Source of the DNA: an uncultured Dorea sp.
GTDB taxonomy: Bacteria > Bacillota > Clostridia > Lachnospirales > Lachnospiraceae
Assembly: GCA_910588745.1 (NCBI GenBank)
Contig: CAJURK010000020.1
Span: 1 to 50,807, forward strand
Reading direction: 5' to 3'
DNA: 50,807 nt
This document shows positions 1 to 8,239 of this stretch, piece by piece. Numbering within the stretch: position 1 is the stretch's first letter; each line of letters begins with the position of its first letter. Made by a program: the position numbers and the translations under genes. Below the pieces are notes generated by a model that made no database searches, had not been told where the DNA came from, and was given only the letters and a program-made list of their open reading frames with translations.

Positions 1-871
1 GCTTCTTTGAGGTTCCCCTTGTACTGCCCCCATCCGGGTGCAGGCCTGACCATCCGGTCTGTGCAAGTGTTCCCAAACGGTACATATCTTCCTCGGTAAT
101 CTCAAACCCAAATACATCCTGGTTCTGCTTCATCCGCTCCATAGCCGAAGATTTCGGCAAGGGTACGATCCCTCTCTGCACCGCATAGCGGATACAAAGC
201 TGCGCGGCAGACACCTGATAATGTTCTGCAATCTCTAAGATCATGGGGTTTGTAAGCAAAACGCTCCTTCCAATAGGACTCCACGCCTGAACAAGGATGT
301 CTCTTTCCTGGCAATACCGCACCGTCATTTCCTGCGTATATCCCGGATGAAATTCAATCTGATTCACCGCCGGTCTTACGCGGCAGTTCTGCAGAAGATT
401 CTCTATGTGATGGGGAAGGAAATTGCTGACGCCGATCGCCTTCACCTTACCTGCTTCATACAGTTCTTCCATGCCCTTCCAGGTATCTATGTCAAGCTTC
501 TTCCAATCTTTGTATCCCTCTTCCGGAATCGGCCAGTGAATCAGATACAAATCCAGGTAATCCGTCTGAAGGCGTTCCAGGCTTCTCTCAAAAGCCTCCT
601 TCACCTCTTTGTATCCCATCTCCGTCTTCCATGCCTTGGATGTGAGAAACAGCTCCTCTCTTGGAATCTGCTTCTCTTTGACTGCCTTTCCAAGGCTTTC
701 CTCTGTCTCATAAAAGGAAGCCGTATCAAAATATCGGTACCCTGCGTCTATCGCCGTCTTTAATACCTCCGTACTCTGACCGTCGGCCGCCTTGAACGTT
801 CCGAACCCTACGCATGGATTTTTGACTTTATTATTTAATACATAGCTGTCATAGATCGATTTCATCAACAT
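1..871 (-). CDS. aldo/keto reductase, 3' end cut by window edge
   Basis: NAD(P)H-dependent aldo/keto reductase of the 2,5-diketo-gluconate reductase type, a cytosolic enzyme reducing small aldehydes or ketones. I read 290 codons from 871 down to the left edge with no stop, so the C-terminus lies outside the window. Visible family motifs in order are VGFGTF, DTASFYETEESLG (catalytic Asp and Tyr), the catalytic Lys in TSKAW, the LIHWP His, GVSNF, NQIEFHP, QAWSPIG and the cofactor-binding VPLPKSS. The ATG at 871 follows GGGAGG by nine bases and is preferred to the in-frame ATG at 865. The natural substrate cannot be told from sequence. It lies downstream of, and in the same direction as, the SEC-C gene. 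Confidence 0.9.
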   Translation of the reverse strand, partial: MLMKSIYDSYVLNNKVKNPCVGFGTFKAADGQSTEVLKTAIDAGYRYFDTASFYETEESLGKAVKEKQIPREELFLTSKAWKTEMGYKEVKEAFERSLERLQTDYLDLYLIHWPIPEEGYKDWKKLDIDTWKGMEELYEAGKVKAIGVSNFLPHHIENLLQNCRVRPAVNQIEFHPGYTQEMTVRYCQERDILVQAWSPIGRSVLLTNPMILEIAEHYQVSAAQLCIRYAVQRGIVPLPKSSAMERMKQNQDVFGFEITEEDMYRLGTLAQTGWSGLHPDGGSTRGTSKK

Positions 872-980
872 GTTGCTCTTCCTCCCTGTCTGGTTTCCTG
901 TAGGAATCTCTGGTAAAATGCGCGCTTTATCAGCCTGAATCAGCCGGTCAGCCCGCTTGCCGCCCTCTCTGGTAATAGAA

Positions 981-1487
981 TTACCTTCCGCAGCACTTTT
1001 TATATTTCTTTCCGCTTCCGCAGGGGCATGGATCGTTGCGTCCAATCTTCTTCTCCTTGCGAACCGTACCGGATTCTTTCTGTTCTTTATAAAGAGCTTT
1101 CCTCTCTTCTTCTGAAAAAATCTGCTTCCACTGAGGCAGTTCATACAGCCAGTCGGCTTTCGCGGCAACCATGTTCTTGTAAAGAAGGGCTTTGTCAAAT
1201 ACCAGGTTCACCTGGGTATCCTCCTCCATGGTCTCAATCGGATTCGCCTCTTTCAAGCTGTCGTTGATACCGTCTAAGAACCCGACCATAGTCAGTACGT
1301 CCTGGCCGTACCGTTCCGCCAGTTCTTTTACAGTCCCCCGAACCTCCGTATCCGGCTCTTCTAACAGTTTTTCATAAATATTCTTCTCAATCTGAAAATA
1401 CTCGTCCCAAAACTTTTGAAGCTGGCCTCTGTCCGCCTGCTCGTTATATGCAATTTTACGCCACTGGTCTAATAATGCAGCACCCAT
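981..1487 (-). CDS. SEC-C motif protein
   Basis: A 168-residue protein that ends in a SEC-C zinc-binding motif (GRNDPCPCGSGKKYKKCC at the extreme C-terminus), the same motif that ends SecA. The upstream 145 residues are helical and charged with no domain I recognise. SEC-C modules generally bind zinc and mediate protein contacts; a specific role here is unknown. The ATG at 1487 has AAGGAG nine bases upstream. The gene is divergent from the ferredoxin-tailed aldo/keto reductase and has its own sigma-A promoter. Confidence 0.85.
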   Translation of the reverse strand: MGAALLDQWRKIAYNEQADRGQLQKFWDEYFQIEKNIYEKLLEEPDTEVRGTVKELAERYGQDVLTMVGFLDGINDSLKEANPIETMEEDTQVNLVFDKALLYKNMVAAKADWLYELPQWKQIFSEEERKALYKEQKESGTVRKEKKIGRNDPCPCGSGKKYKKCCGR

Positions 1488-1552
1488 ACTGATAATCTCC
1501 TTTTTACTGATAAATTTTCCAAATTGACTTCCGTCATTTTACTGCTCAGACT

Positions 1553-1580
1553 ATTATATACCATTTATCTTAATTTTCAA
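1553..1580 (-). promoter_or_regulatory. sigma-A promoter of the SEC-C gene
   Basis: On the minus strand TTGAAA (1575-1580), 16 bases, then TATAAT (1553-1558). The start codon lies 66 bases downstream of the -10. It is back to back with the plus-strand promoter that follows it. Confidence 0.65.
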
Positions 1581-1599
1581 AGCTTTTCCTTCTATTAAA

Positions 1600-1628
1600 T
1601 TGTCTATTTCCAGAAATAGGTGTATGAT
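1600..1628 (+). promoter_or_regulatory. sigma-A promoter with operator-like palindrome in the spacer
   Basis: TTGTCT (1600-1605), 17 bases, TATGAT (1623-1628), driving the aldo/keto reductase at 1654. The spacer carries a perfect palindrome, CTATTTC-CA-GAAATAG, at 1604-1619. A protein bound there would block polymerase, so a repressor site is likely; the repressor is not identified. Confidence 0.6.
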
Positions 1629-1653
1629 AGAGAAAAAGAATTGGAGGTAGATT

Positions 1654-2682
1654 ATGAAACAGATTACTTTAGGAACGACAGGAATCACCGTCCCTCAGAA
1701 TGCTTTCGGGGCTCTTCCCATTCAAAGGGTTGATTTTGAAACTGCAAAAACCATCCTTCTGCGCGCTTACGAAGGCGGTATGCGTTTTTTCGACACCGCA
1801 AGAGCTTACAGCGACAGTGAAGAAAAACTGGGATATGCGTTTGCAGATCTGCGTGATAATATTTATATAGCAACCAAAACCGCAGCCAAAACACCGGAGG
1901 ATTTCTGGTCCCATCTGGACGCTTCCCTCAGTCTTCTTAAAACGGATTACATCGATATTTACCAGTTCCATATGGTGGATACCTGCTGGCGTCCCGGCGA
2001 CGGAAGCGGCATGTATGAATGTATGCAGGAAGCAAAAGCACAGGGCAAGATCCGCCATATCGGCGTCACGGCGCACAAACTCGGCGTGGCAAAAGAATGC
2101 ATTGAATCCGGCCTTTACGAAACTTTGCAGTTCCCCTTCAGCTACCTATCTTCCGAAAAGGAAATAGAACTTGTCCGCATGTGCAAGAAACAGAATATGG
2201 GCTTCATCGCAATGAAAGGCCTTGCAGGCGGCTTAATCAACCATTCCAAAGCAGCGGCAGCTTTTATGTCGCAATTCGACCAGGTACTGCCGATCTGGGG
2301 CATTCAGCGCATGTCGGAACTGGAAGAATGGCTGAGCTATATGGATAACCCGCCGACGCTAGATGAAGAAATCCGCCAGTTTATCGAAGCAGAAAAAAAG
2401 GAATTAACCGGAGATTTCTGCCGTGGCTGCGGATACTGTCTTCCATGTCCCGCGGGAATCCCTATCAATAACTGCGCCCGGATGTCTTTGATGGTAAGAC
2501 GCGCCCCTTCCGCGGCATGGCTTGGCGAAACCTGGCAGGAAAACATGAAAAAAATCGAGAACTGCCTGGAATGCGGCCAGTGCAGTTCCCGATGTCCTTA
2601 CGAGCTTGACACACCAAATCTTCTTAAGAAAAACTACGAAGATTACAAAAATATCCTGGCCGGGAAGACCAATATTTCCTGA
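1654..2682 (+). CDS. aldo/keto reductase with C-terminal 4Fe-4S domain
   Basis: A 342-residue fusion: an aldo/keto reductase barrel (about residues 1-255) followed by a ferredoxin-like tail. The barrel shows FDTARAYSDSEEKLG with the catalytic Asp and Tyr, ATKTAAKT with Lys, the QFHMVD His and GVTAHK. The tail has CRGCGYCLPCP and CLECGQCSSRCPY, ligands for one or two 4Fe-4S clusters. This domain order is common in anaerobes and suggests electron transfer from ferredoxin-like carriers to a carbonyl substrate; the substrate is unknown. The ATG follows TTGGAGG. It is followed 25 bases later by a small membrane-protein gene and is probably cotranscribed with it. Confidence 0.93.
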   Translation: MKQITLGTTGITVPQNAFGALPIQRVDFETAKTILLRAYEGGMRFFDTARAYSDSEEKLGYAFADLRDNIYIATKTAAKTPEDFWSHLDASLSLLKTDYIDIYQFHMVDTCWRPGDGSGMYECMQEAKAQGKIRHIGVTAHKLGVAKECIESGLYETLQFPFSYLSSEKEIELVRMCKKQNMGFIAMKGLAGGLINHSKAAAAFMSQFDQVLPIWGIQRMSELEEWLSYMDNPPTLDEEIRQFIEAEKKELTGDFCRGCGYCLPCPAGIPINNCARMSLMVRRAPSAAWLGETWQENMKKIENCLECGQCSSRCPYELDTPNLLKKNYEDYKNILAGKTNIS

Positions 2683-2707
2683 TTTTAATTTCGGAAAGGA
2701 CTCTGCC

Positions 2708-2929
2708 ATGAAAAAGTTGAAACGTACCCTTGCCCTGATCGGAGCCGTCCTTTTACTCCTTCTGTATGTAAGCACAGTTCTATTTGCCTTTCTCGACCAT
2801 TCCGCATCCATGGGACTTTTGAAAGCCTCCGTAGCGTGTACCGTTATTCTTCCTGTATTACTGTACGCGTATGCGCTTGTTTACAGGGCAATCAGAAAAG
2901 ACGATGACGACTCTGACGCGGATACTTAG
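2708..2929 (+). CDS. small two-helix membrane protein
   Basis: A 73-residue protein. The ATG at 2708 is preceded by GGAAAGGA at seven bases, which decides the start over the upstream in-frame ATG buried in the preceding gene. Two hydrophobic segments (about residues 8-28 and 36-58) are joined by a short loop, after a Lys/Arg N-terminus and before an acidic Asp-rich tail, so both ends probably face the cytoplasm. I do not recognise a family. It closes the reductase operon, and a terminator hairpin starts five bases after the stop. Confidence 0.75.
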   Translation: MKKLKRTLALIGAVLLLLLYVSTVLFAFLDHSASMGLLKASVACTVILPVLLYAYALVYRAIRKDDDDSDADT

Positions 2930-3084
2930 ACGTAAAGCTCTGCCAAAAGCCAGGCAGGGCTTTTTTCCTGCATCCCGGCCGCTTTTTCTTTCTGTTCCGA
3001 TTCTTTAATCTTCTGCCGTTTCCTCAAGTATTCTTCTATGGAAATGACTTCCTGATAGGTTTTTTTCAATTTCCCCTTATCCAT
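2926..3084 (-). CDS. small basic protein of 52 residues, convergent overlap
   Basis: An ATG at 3084 with a consensus GGAGG nine bases upstream opens a 52-codon frame. The product starts MDKGKLKKTYQEVISIEEYL and is highly charged and helical, ending in AWLLAELYV. Its stop overlaps the stop of the convergent membrane-protein gene by four bases, and its last 13 or so codons contain the hairpin that terminates that gene. I recognise no family. The ribosome binding site and clean frame argue that it is real; its shortness keeps confidence moderate. Confidence 0.6.
   Translation of the reverse strand: MDKGKLKKTYQEVISIEEYLRKRQKIKESEQKEKAAGMQEKSPAWLLAELYV
2934..2966 (+). terminator. intrinsic terminator of the aldo/keto reductase operon
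   Basis: An eleven-pair stem, AAAGCTCTGCC with GGCAGGGCTTT including one G-U pair, encloses an eight-base loop and runs into six T residues on the plus strand. It lies inside the 3' end of the small minus-strand gene. Confidence 0.8.
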
Positions 3085-3369
3085 ACTGATTTCCTCCATT
3101 TCTAAGTGATGTATTTGTTACCGTTTGCTTAAGGCTATACGCCTGCCGCGGCGCCAAGATCGCCGCCGTGTAACGCAATGAACAGCAACATATACTCCTG
3201 GCTGTTACCCCCGACTTTACTATTATATGCCTGCTCCCCTTATGATATGACATAGAATTGCCGGGCCGCCGGTTTTATCACCCTTTTCTATAGCATACGC
3301 TTTAAATGTGACCGTCATATGGATAGTTTCTAAAAAAAACATAAGGAAAACCTTAAGCCGCTATTAATA

Positions 3370-3471
3370 AAACAAAAAAGACTGCTGCAAAATACAGCTT
3401 AAACACCCTATACAACTGAGATCCTTGCGTCTCAAATGTCATATATGGTATATAACAGCTATTTTGCAACA
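3370..3471 (-). terminator. terminator region downstream of pnp
   Basis: On the minus strand two long arms (3457-3471 and 3378-3394 region) pair over about 15 base pairs with a two-base bulge and end in CTTTTTTGTTTT. A second hairpin (GAGA/TCTC at 3418-3433) sits inside the loop. This is the likely end of the pnp transcript. The rest of the gene-free stretch 3085-3527 shows no frame or repeat I can support. Confidence 0.65.
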
Positions 3472-3527
3472 ACCTTTCTATCGTCTGTTACTCTGCTTTT
3501 TCCCGGCAACAGTCTGCTTATTTATCA

Positions 3528-5615
3528 TTATTCCGCAACGTCCTTCATGCTAAAGGAAAGCCGTCCCATCTTATCCTTGCCGAGGCATACAACCTTTACC
3601 TCATCCCCAAGGGTCAGCACATCCTCTACCTGTTTGATTCTCTCCTTGGAAATTTTAGAAATGTGAACCATTCCTTCCTTTCCAGGAGCAAACTCAATGA
3701 ATGCGCCAAATTCTTTAATGCTTACAACCTTGCCCTTAAGAACCATCCCGGCCTCAAAATCCGTCACAATAATCTCGACCAACTCTTTTGCACGATCCAT
3801 GCCTGCCGCGTCGGTTCCGCAGATAGATACCGCGCCGTCGTCGGTGATATCAATCTTTACCCCGGTCTCCTCAATGATTGCATTAATGGTCTTACCTCTC
3901 TGGCCAACCACGTCGCCGATCTTCTGCGGATCGATCTGCATCTGGATGATCTTTGGCGCATAAGGGCCGACCTCCGGCCTTGGCCCGGCAATGGCCTTTG
4001 CCATCACTTCGTCAAGGATATAGGTTCTCGCCTTCTTGGTAGCGGCAATGGCCTCTTCGATAATCGGCCTTGTAAGTCCATGAATCTTAATATCCATCTG
4101 GATCGCAGTAATTCCTTTATGAGTGCCGGCTACCTTAAAGTCCATATCTCCAAAGAAGTCTTCCAATCCCTGTATATCGGTCAGCACCAGGTAATCTTCG
4201 TCCGATTCCCCGGTTACCAGCCCCGCTGAAATACCCGCAACCGCCGCTTTAATCGGGACTCCGGCCGCCATCAGCGCCATAGAAGACGCGCATACGCTGG
4301 CCTGGGAAGTTGAGCCGTTGGACTCAAAAGTCTCGGACACGGTACGGATTGCATACGGAAAATCCGCCTCTGTTGGAAGCACCGGAATCAGCGCGCGCTC
4401 AGCTAACGCTCCATGTCCGATCTCACGGCGTCCCGGACCTCTGGAGGGTCTCGTCTCACCTACCGAATAAGACGGGAAATTGTAATGGTGCATGTATCTC
4501 TTGGAGGTTTCGGCCTCATCTAACCCGTCCAGCCTCTGGGCTTCAGAAAGCGGCGCCAAGGTACAGATATTGCAGATCTGTGTCTGCCCGCGGGTAAACA
4601 TAGCCGATCCGTGGACTCTCGGAATCAAATCCACTTCTGCTGCCAGCGGGCGGATCTGGTCGATCGCCCTTCCGTCCGGACGCTTATGATCCTTTAAGAT
4701 CATCTTCCGAACCGTCTTCTTTTGATACTGATAAACAGCCTCTCCTAATACCGCAAGCCATTCCTCATTCTCAGCGAATTTCTCTTCGAGTTTTTCTGTG
4801 ATCCGGCGGATGTTCTCCTCCCGAACTTGCTTCTCATCTGTAAAGACCGCCTGCTCCATCTCCTCCGGAGGCACGATCTCTTTCATTGCCGCAAACAGTT
4901 CCTCCGGAACCGCGCAGCTTTCATATGCATGCTTCGGCTTACCGCACTCTGCAACAATTGTATCAATAAACGCAATCACTTTCTGATTCAAATCATGAGC
5001 CGCAAAAATAGCCGCAATCATCCGTTCCTCCGAAACTTCATTGGCTCCGGCCTCAATCATAATGACTTTTTCTCTAGTTGACGCCACCGTAAGCGCCATG
5101 TCGGAAGCATCTCTCTGATCCGCTGTCGGATTGAACACAAACTCTCCGTCAATCAGACCCACCTGCGTGGTAGAAATCGGTCCGTCAAACGGTATATCTG
5201 AGATTGTCGTCGCAATAGCCGCTCCGATCATAGCGGTTAACTCCGGCGAACAGTCCTGATCTACCGAAAGAACCAGATTCTCCAGCGTCACATCATTGCG
5301 GTAATCCTTCGGGAACAACGGCCTCATAGGACGATCGATAACACGGTCAGTTAAGACCGCGTTTTCAGAGGCCTTACCTTCTCTTTTATTGAACCCTCCC
5401 GGGATCTTGCCGACTGCATACATCCTCTCATTATACTCAACGCTTAACGGAAAAAAATCAATCCCGTCTCTCGGCTTCTCGGACGCCGTCGCAGTACAAA
5501 GCACCGTCGTATCGCCGTAGTGCATCAAAACCGCTCCATTCGCCTGCTTCGCAACCCTGCCCACATCAACGCGCAGCGTTCTGCCGGCCAGTTCCATTTC
5601 AAATTGTTTGTACAT
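3528..5615 (-). CDS. pnp: polyribonucleotide nucleotidyltransferase (PNPase)
   Basis: A 3'-to-5' phosphorolytic exoribonuclease that degrades mRNA in the cytoplasm. At 695 residues it has the normal length. Order: first RNase PH domain (about 1-140), helical linker domain, second RNase PH domain (about 320-550) with the conserved TRGQTQ and FPSYSVGE stretches, a KH domain (about 553-612, IGDVVGQRGKTINAI with its GxxG loop) and an S1 domain at the end (GKVVSIKEFGAFIEF). The start at 5615 has AAAGGA nine bases upstream. It follows rpsO, the classical neighbour, but the terminator at 5.87-5.91 kb and an extended -10 at 5752-5757 suggest its own promoter. Confidence 0.98.
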   Translation of the reverse strand: MYKQFEMELAGRTLRVDVGRVAKQANGAVLMHYGDTTVLCTATASEKPRDGIDFFPLSVEYNERMYAVGKIPGGFNKREGKASENAVLTDRVIDRPMRPLFPKDYRNDVTLENLVLSVDQDCSPELTAMIGAAIATTISDIPFDGPISTTQVGLIDGEFVFNPTADQRDASDMALTVASTREKVIMIEAGANEVSEERMIAAIFAAHDLNQKVIAFIDTIVAECGKPKHAYESCAVPEELFAAMKEIVPPEEMEQAVFTDEKQVREENIRRITEKLEEKFAENEEWLAVLGEAVYQYQKKTVRKMILKDHKRPDGRAIDQIRPLAAEVDLIPRVHGSAMFTRGQTQICNICTLAPLSEAQRLDGLDEAETSKRYMHHYNFPSYSVGETRPSRGPGRREIGHGALAERALIPVLPTEADFPYAIRTVSETFESNGSTSQASVCASSMALMAAGVPIKAAVAGISAGLVTGESDEDYLVLTDIQGLEDFFGDMDFKVAGTHKGITAIQMDIKIHGLTRPIIEEAIAATKKARTYILDEVMAKAIAGPRPEVGPYAPKIIQMQIDPQKIGDVVGQRGKTINAIIEETGVKIDITDDGAVSICGTDAAGMDRAKELVEIIVTDFEAGMVLKGKVVSIKEFGAFIEFAPGKEGMVHISKISKERIKQVEDVLTLGDEVKVVCLGKDKMGRLSFSMKDVAE

Positions 5616-5865
5616 ACATTGTTTTCCTTTCTTTTCTTTCCATCATTCTCTGTCACGAAAACAGAAACTACCGAAACTACTGAAAAATTCATTTTGATAA
5701 ATGCGCTTTTCAGTGGTCTCGGAATACTTGTTCCTGTCCGCAATCTTTATTAGTATAACACACGCGCATAAAAAAGGCTACTGTTATTTTTTGGCGTACC
5801 CTGTACAAGAGCGTACACGGTTCTAAACTTTGGCCGCTGACAAAGAAATGCAAAGAGGCATCCCT
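5616..5865 (-). promoter_or_regulatory. pnp upstream region with extended -10
   Basis: The minus strand carries TGT-TATACT (-10 at 5752-5757) with the TG of an extended -10 and only a weak -35. This leaves a leader of about 130 bases before pnp. PNPase leaders are often sites of autoregulation in other bacteria, but I see no strong stem to support that here. The region also holds the 20-base repeat at 5804-5823. Confidence 0.45.
5804..5823. repeat. dispersed 20-bp repeat, copy 1
   Basis: TACAAGAGCGTACACGGTTC matches the stretch at 29979-29998 at 19 of 20 positions. Both copies are intergenic and have the same orientation relative to the minus-strand gene downstream. Confidence 0.5.
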
Positions 5866-5906
5866 TATAAAAACACCCGGAAAGCATCGAAGCCTTCCGG
5901 GTGTTT
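5866..5906 (-). terminator. rpsO terminator
   Basis: On the minus strand AAACACCCGGAA pairs with TTCCGGGTGTTT around a short loop, with an extra inner pair, and the run ends TTTTTAT. It is strong and sits 27 bases after the rpsO stop. Confidence 0.85.
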
Positions 5907-5932
5907 AAAGTTTCCATTATAATTAGGGAGAC

Positions 5933-6199
5933 TTATTTACGCAGTCCAAGTCTCTCGATCAAAGAACGATATCTCTCAATATCCTTCTCTTTCAGATATG
6001 CGAGAAGTCCTCTTCTCTGTCCAACCATCTTAAGAAGTCCTCTTCTTGAGTGGTGATCCTTTGGGTTTGCCTTAAAATGCTCTGTAAGGTCGTTGATTCT
6101 AGCCGTCAGAATCGCGATCTGTACTTCCGGAGAACCGGTATCTCCCTCTCCTCTTCCATAATCAGCAATAATCTGGCTTTTCTGTTCTTTTGTTACCAT
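5933..6199 (-). CDS. rpsO: 30S ribosomal protein S15
   Basis: Binds the 16S rRNA central domain early in 30S assembly. It has 88 residues, typical for the family, starting MVTKEQKSQIIADYGRGEGD, with TGSPEVQIA, DHHSRRGLLKMVGQRR and LLAYLKEKD visible. The ATG at 6199 is chosen because AAGGAGG lies eight bases upstream; a longer reading upstream lacks a site. It lies between ribF and pnp, the usual Firmicute order, with its own promoter and terminator. Confidence 0.98.
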   Translation of the reverse strand: MVTKEQKSQIIADYGRGEGDTGSPEVQIAILTARINDLTEHFKANPKDHHSRRGLLKMVGQRRGLLAYLKEKDIERYRSLIERLGLRK

Positions 6200-6286
6200 G
6201 ATTCGTTCCTCCTTTTTTCTCACTGCCGGCATTAAGTAACGGTCGGAGTACTCCGGTTACCGAACGCCAGTTGATTAACACTGTGC
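6200..6286 (-). promoter_or_regulatory. rpsO 5' leader, possible S15 autoregulatory RNA
   Basis: Between promoter and ribosome binding site the minus-strand transcript can form GTAAC/GTTAC enclosing a GGAGTACTCC hairpin, flanked by ACTG/CAGT. S15 autoregulates through leader RNA folds in several bacterial groups. The stem arrangement is visible; its assignment as an S15 leader is inference. Confidence 0.4.
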
Positions 6287-6287
6287 T

Positions 6288-6317
6288 AGTATAACACAGC
6301 GGCCGTCCTGGTGTAAA
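6288..6317 (-). promoter_or_regulatory. sigma-A promoter of rpsO
   Basis: TTTACA (6312-6317), 18 bases, TATACT (6288-6293) on the minus strand, just after the ribF stop. Confidence 0.7.
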
Positions 6318-6329
6318 GCTTTTTTCGGT

Positions 6330-7253
6330 TCATTTTCCGCTGAAATAACGTTTTCCGTATTCAATATCCCGGTCAATACACTCCTTCATCTCGGATACAT
6401 CGGCAAATTTCCGCTCGGGTCTGCGAAACTCATGTAATTCTGTAGCCACCTTTTTCCCGTAAGCATCCCCGTCATAATCAAACAAATAACTTTCTACCAA
6501 TATCCGGTTCGCCTCCGTTACCGTCGGTTTCACGCCCACATTGCAGATTCCGCCATACCCGCAGTTGTCAATATAGGAACGCGACACATATACTCCTTTC
6601 GGAGGTATCGTCTTGCGAGCCCCCGGCGCTACATTCAGCGTTGGGAAACCCAGCCTTCTTCCAAGCTGTTTTCCATGTTCCACCACGCCGACGATGGTAT
6701 AGGGATATCCCAGCAGATGGTTTGCCAGCGCAAGATTTCCTTTTGCAAGTTCCTCTTTGATATAGGTACTGCTGATAACCCTGTCCTGATACCGTTCCTT
6801 TTCTATTACAATCAGCTTATAACCATATGTTTCTTCATACTTCTTCAGCATGTGGATCGTTCCCCGCTTCTGGTAGCCAAAACAAAAATCCGTACCCACC
6901 ACGACGAAGGCGGCATGAAACAATCCCGCCAACACATCCCGGATGAAATCCTCTGCCGGAATCATGCTGAATTCTTTCGTAAAAGGACAGTCAACAAGCT
7001 TGTCGATCCTGCCTTCCAGCCGGAGCCTTTGTTCTTCTTTTGTCATTAGAATCTCTCTGGCTATCATCTGGCTGTCAAAAAAAGGAATCATATTAAAGGA
7101 ACATACGACGCTATCTATCTTCTCTGTCCCGGCATATTCGATTACTTTTTCAATCAGTTTTTCATGTCCGCGGTGGAGACCGTCAAATTTCCCCAGCGTA
7201 ACCGCTGTCCTTCCCGATCCCTGATACGCTTCCAATCCTTCTATATACTGCAT
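6330..7253 (-). CDS. ribF: bifunctional riboflavin kinase / FMN adenylyltransferase
   Basis: Makes FMN then FAD from riboflavin with two ATP. It has 307 residues, the normal length. The N-terminal adenylyltransferase half shows TLGKFDGLHRGHEKLI (nucleotidyltransferase HxGH-like motif) and TDFCFGYQKRGTI. The C-terminal kinase half shows GRRLGFPTLNV and GVYVSRSY. The ATG at 7253 follows GAGGAG. It is the last gene of the rimP-nusA-infB operon before rpsO. Confidence 0.97.
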   Translation of the reverse strand: MQYIEGLEAYQGSGRTAVTLGKFDGLHRGHEKLIEKVIEYAGTEKIDSVVCSFNMIPFFDSQMIAREILMTKEEQRLRLEGRIDKLVDCPFTKEFSMIPAEDFIRDVLAGLFHAAFVVVGTDFCFGYQKRGTIHMLKKYEETYGYKLIVIEKERYQDRVISSTYIKEELAKGNLALANHLLGYPYTIVGVVEHGKQLGRRLGFPTLNVAPGARKTIPPKGVYVSRSYIDNCGYGGICNVGVKPTVTEANRILVESYLFDYDGDAYGKKVATELHEFRRPERKFADVSEMKECIDRDIEYGKRYFSGK

Positions 7254-7268
7254 ATTTCTCCTCTATCG

Positions 7269-7329
7269 TTAATATAACTTATCCAAAGCAGCAACTGTTT
7301 CGCTAAGTATTTTCCATAGGTTATATTAA
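7269..7329 (-). repeat. inverted repeat in truB-ribF junction
   Basis: Perfect ten-base arms TTAATATAAC (7269-7278) and GTTATATTAA (7320-7329) with a 41-base interval lie between truB and ribF. It has no T run, so an intercistronic processing or stability hairpin is more likely than a terminator. Confidence 0.45.
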
Positions 7330-7342
7330 TTTTAGTTGTGGT

Positions 7343-8236
7343 TTACAAGAACATCTTCACCGTCCGAAACTGACGGTTTTCCTGCATATATTTATAAATT
7401 GCCGCGAAATTGCCGGCAGAATCATACACCCGCACATATTCCTGGTCTGAGAACCGCGTCTGTATACCGGGTATGGAAAAGGGATTCCCATTCTTTAACC
7501 GAGCCTCCAGCTCCTGTCTGATCTGAATCTTTTGATACTGGGAAAAAAGGACGTCAATAGGAATCAGCGTCTGTGAAAGTTCTCCTTTTTCCGTTTTTTC
7601 TTGCAGTTCTTCCAGTCTATAGCTTTCCTCTATCCCAAAAGGGCCGGAACGGGTGCGAACCAATGTTTCCATGCATCCGCCGATTCCCAGCCGTTCGCCG
7701 ATATCATGGCAGAGCGTACGGATATAGGTTCCTTTTGAACAGGTAATTTCTAATTCGGCTCTCGGCAGATTCATACTTACAATACGAATGTCACGAATCC
7801 GCACACGCCTTGCTTTTCGCTCTACCGTCTTTCCTTCTCTGGCCAGCTCATAGAGTTTCTTTCCATTCACTTTCAGAGCGGAATACATAGGGGGAACCTG
7901 GTCGTACTCTCCGACAAACCCCTGGATTGCTTCTTCCGCGCGGGTTTCCGTCAATGCGTCGGCCGCGCACTGCCGTAACACCGTCCCGGTTATATCCTGG
8001 GTATCTGTAACCAGTCCCAAAAGAAGCGTGGCCCGGTACGTTTTATCCTTCTCTGTCAAAAGTTCGCTCACTTTGGTGGCCTTCCCAAGGCATACCGGCA
8101 GAACCCCTTCCGCTTCCGGGTCTAATGTCCCGGTATGGCCGATCTTTTTCTGCCTGGTTATACCTCGAAGCTTTGCTACTACATCATGAGAGGTAAAGCC
8201 TTTTTCCTTATACACATTCAAAATTCCATGCAGCAT
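7343..8236 (-). CDS. truB: tRNA pseudouridine(55) synthase
   Basis: Isomerises U55 of the T-psi-C loop in tRNAs. It has 297 residues. The catalytic Asp is in GHTGTLDPEAEGVLPV (about residue 38). YRATLLLGLVTDTQD and SKGTYIRTLCHDIGERLG are conserved TruB stretches, and the C-terminal 70 residues correspond to the small RNA-binding region. The ATG lies four bases after the nrnA stop, with AAGGAG overlapping that stop, so it is translationally coupled to nrnA. Confidence 0.97.
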   Translation of the reverse strand: MLHGILNVYKEKGFTSHDVVAKLRGITRQKKIGHTGTLDPEAEGVLPVCLGKATKVSELLTEKDKTYRATLLLGLVTDTQDITGTVLRQCAADALTETRAEEAIQGFVGEYDQVPPMYSALKVNGKKLYELAREGKTVERKARRVRIRDIRIVSMNLPRAELEITCSKGTYIRTLCHDIGERLGIGGCMETLVRTRSGPFGIEESYRLEELQEKTEKGELSQTLIPIDVLFSQYQKIQIRQELEARLKNGNPFSIPGIQTRFSDQEYVRVYDSAGNFAAIYKYMQENRQFRTVKMFL

Positions 8237-8239
8237 AGA

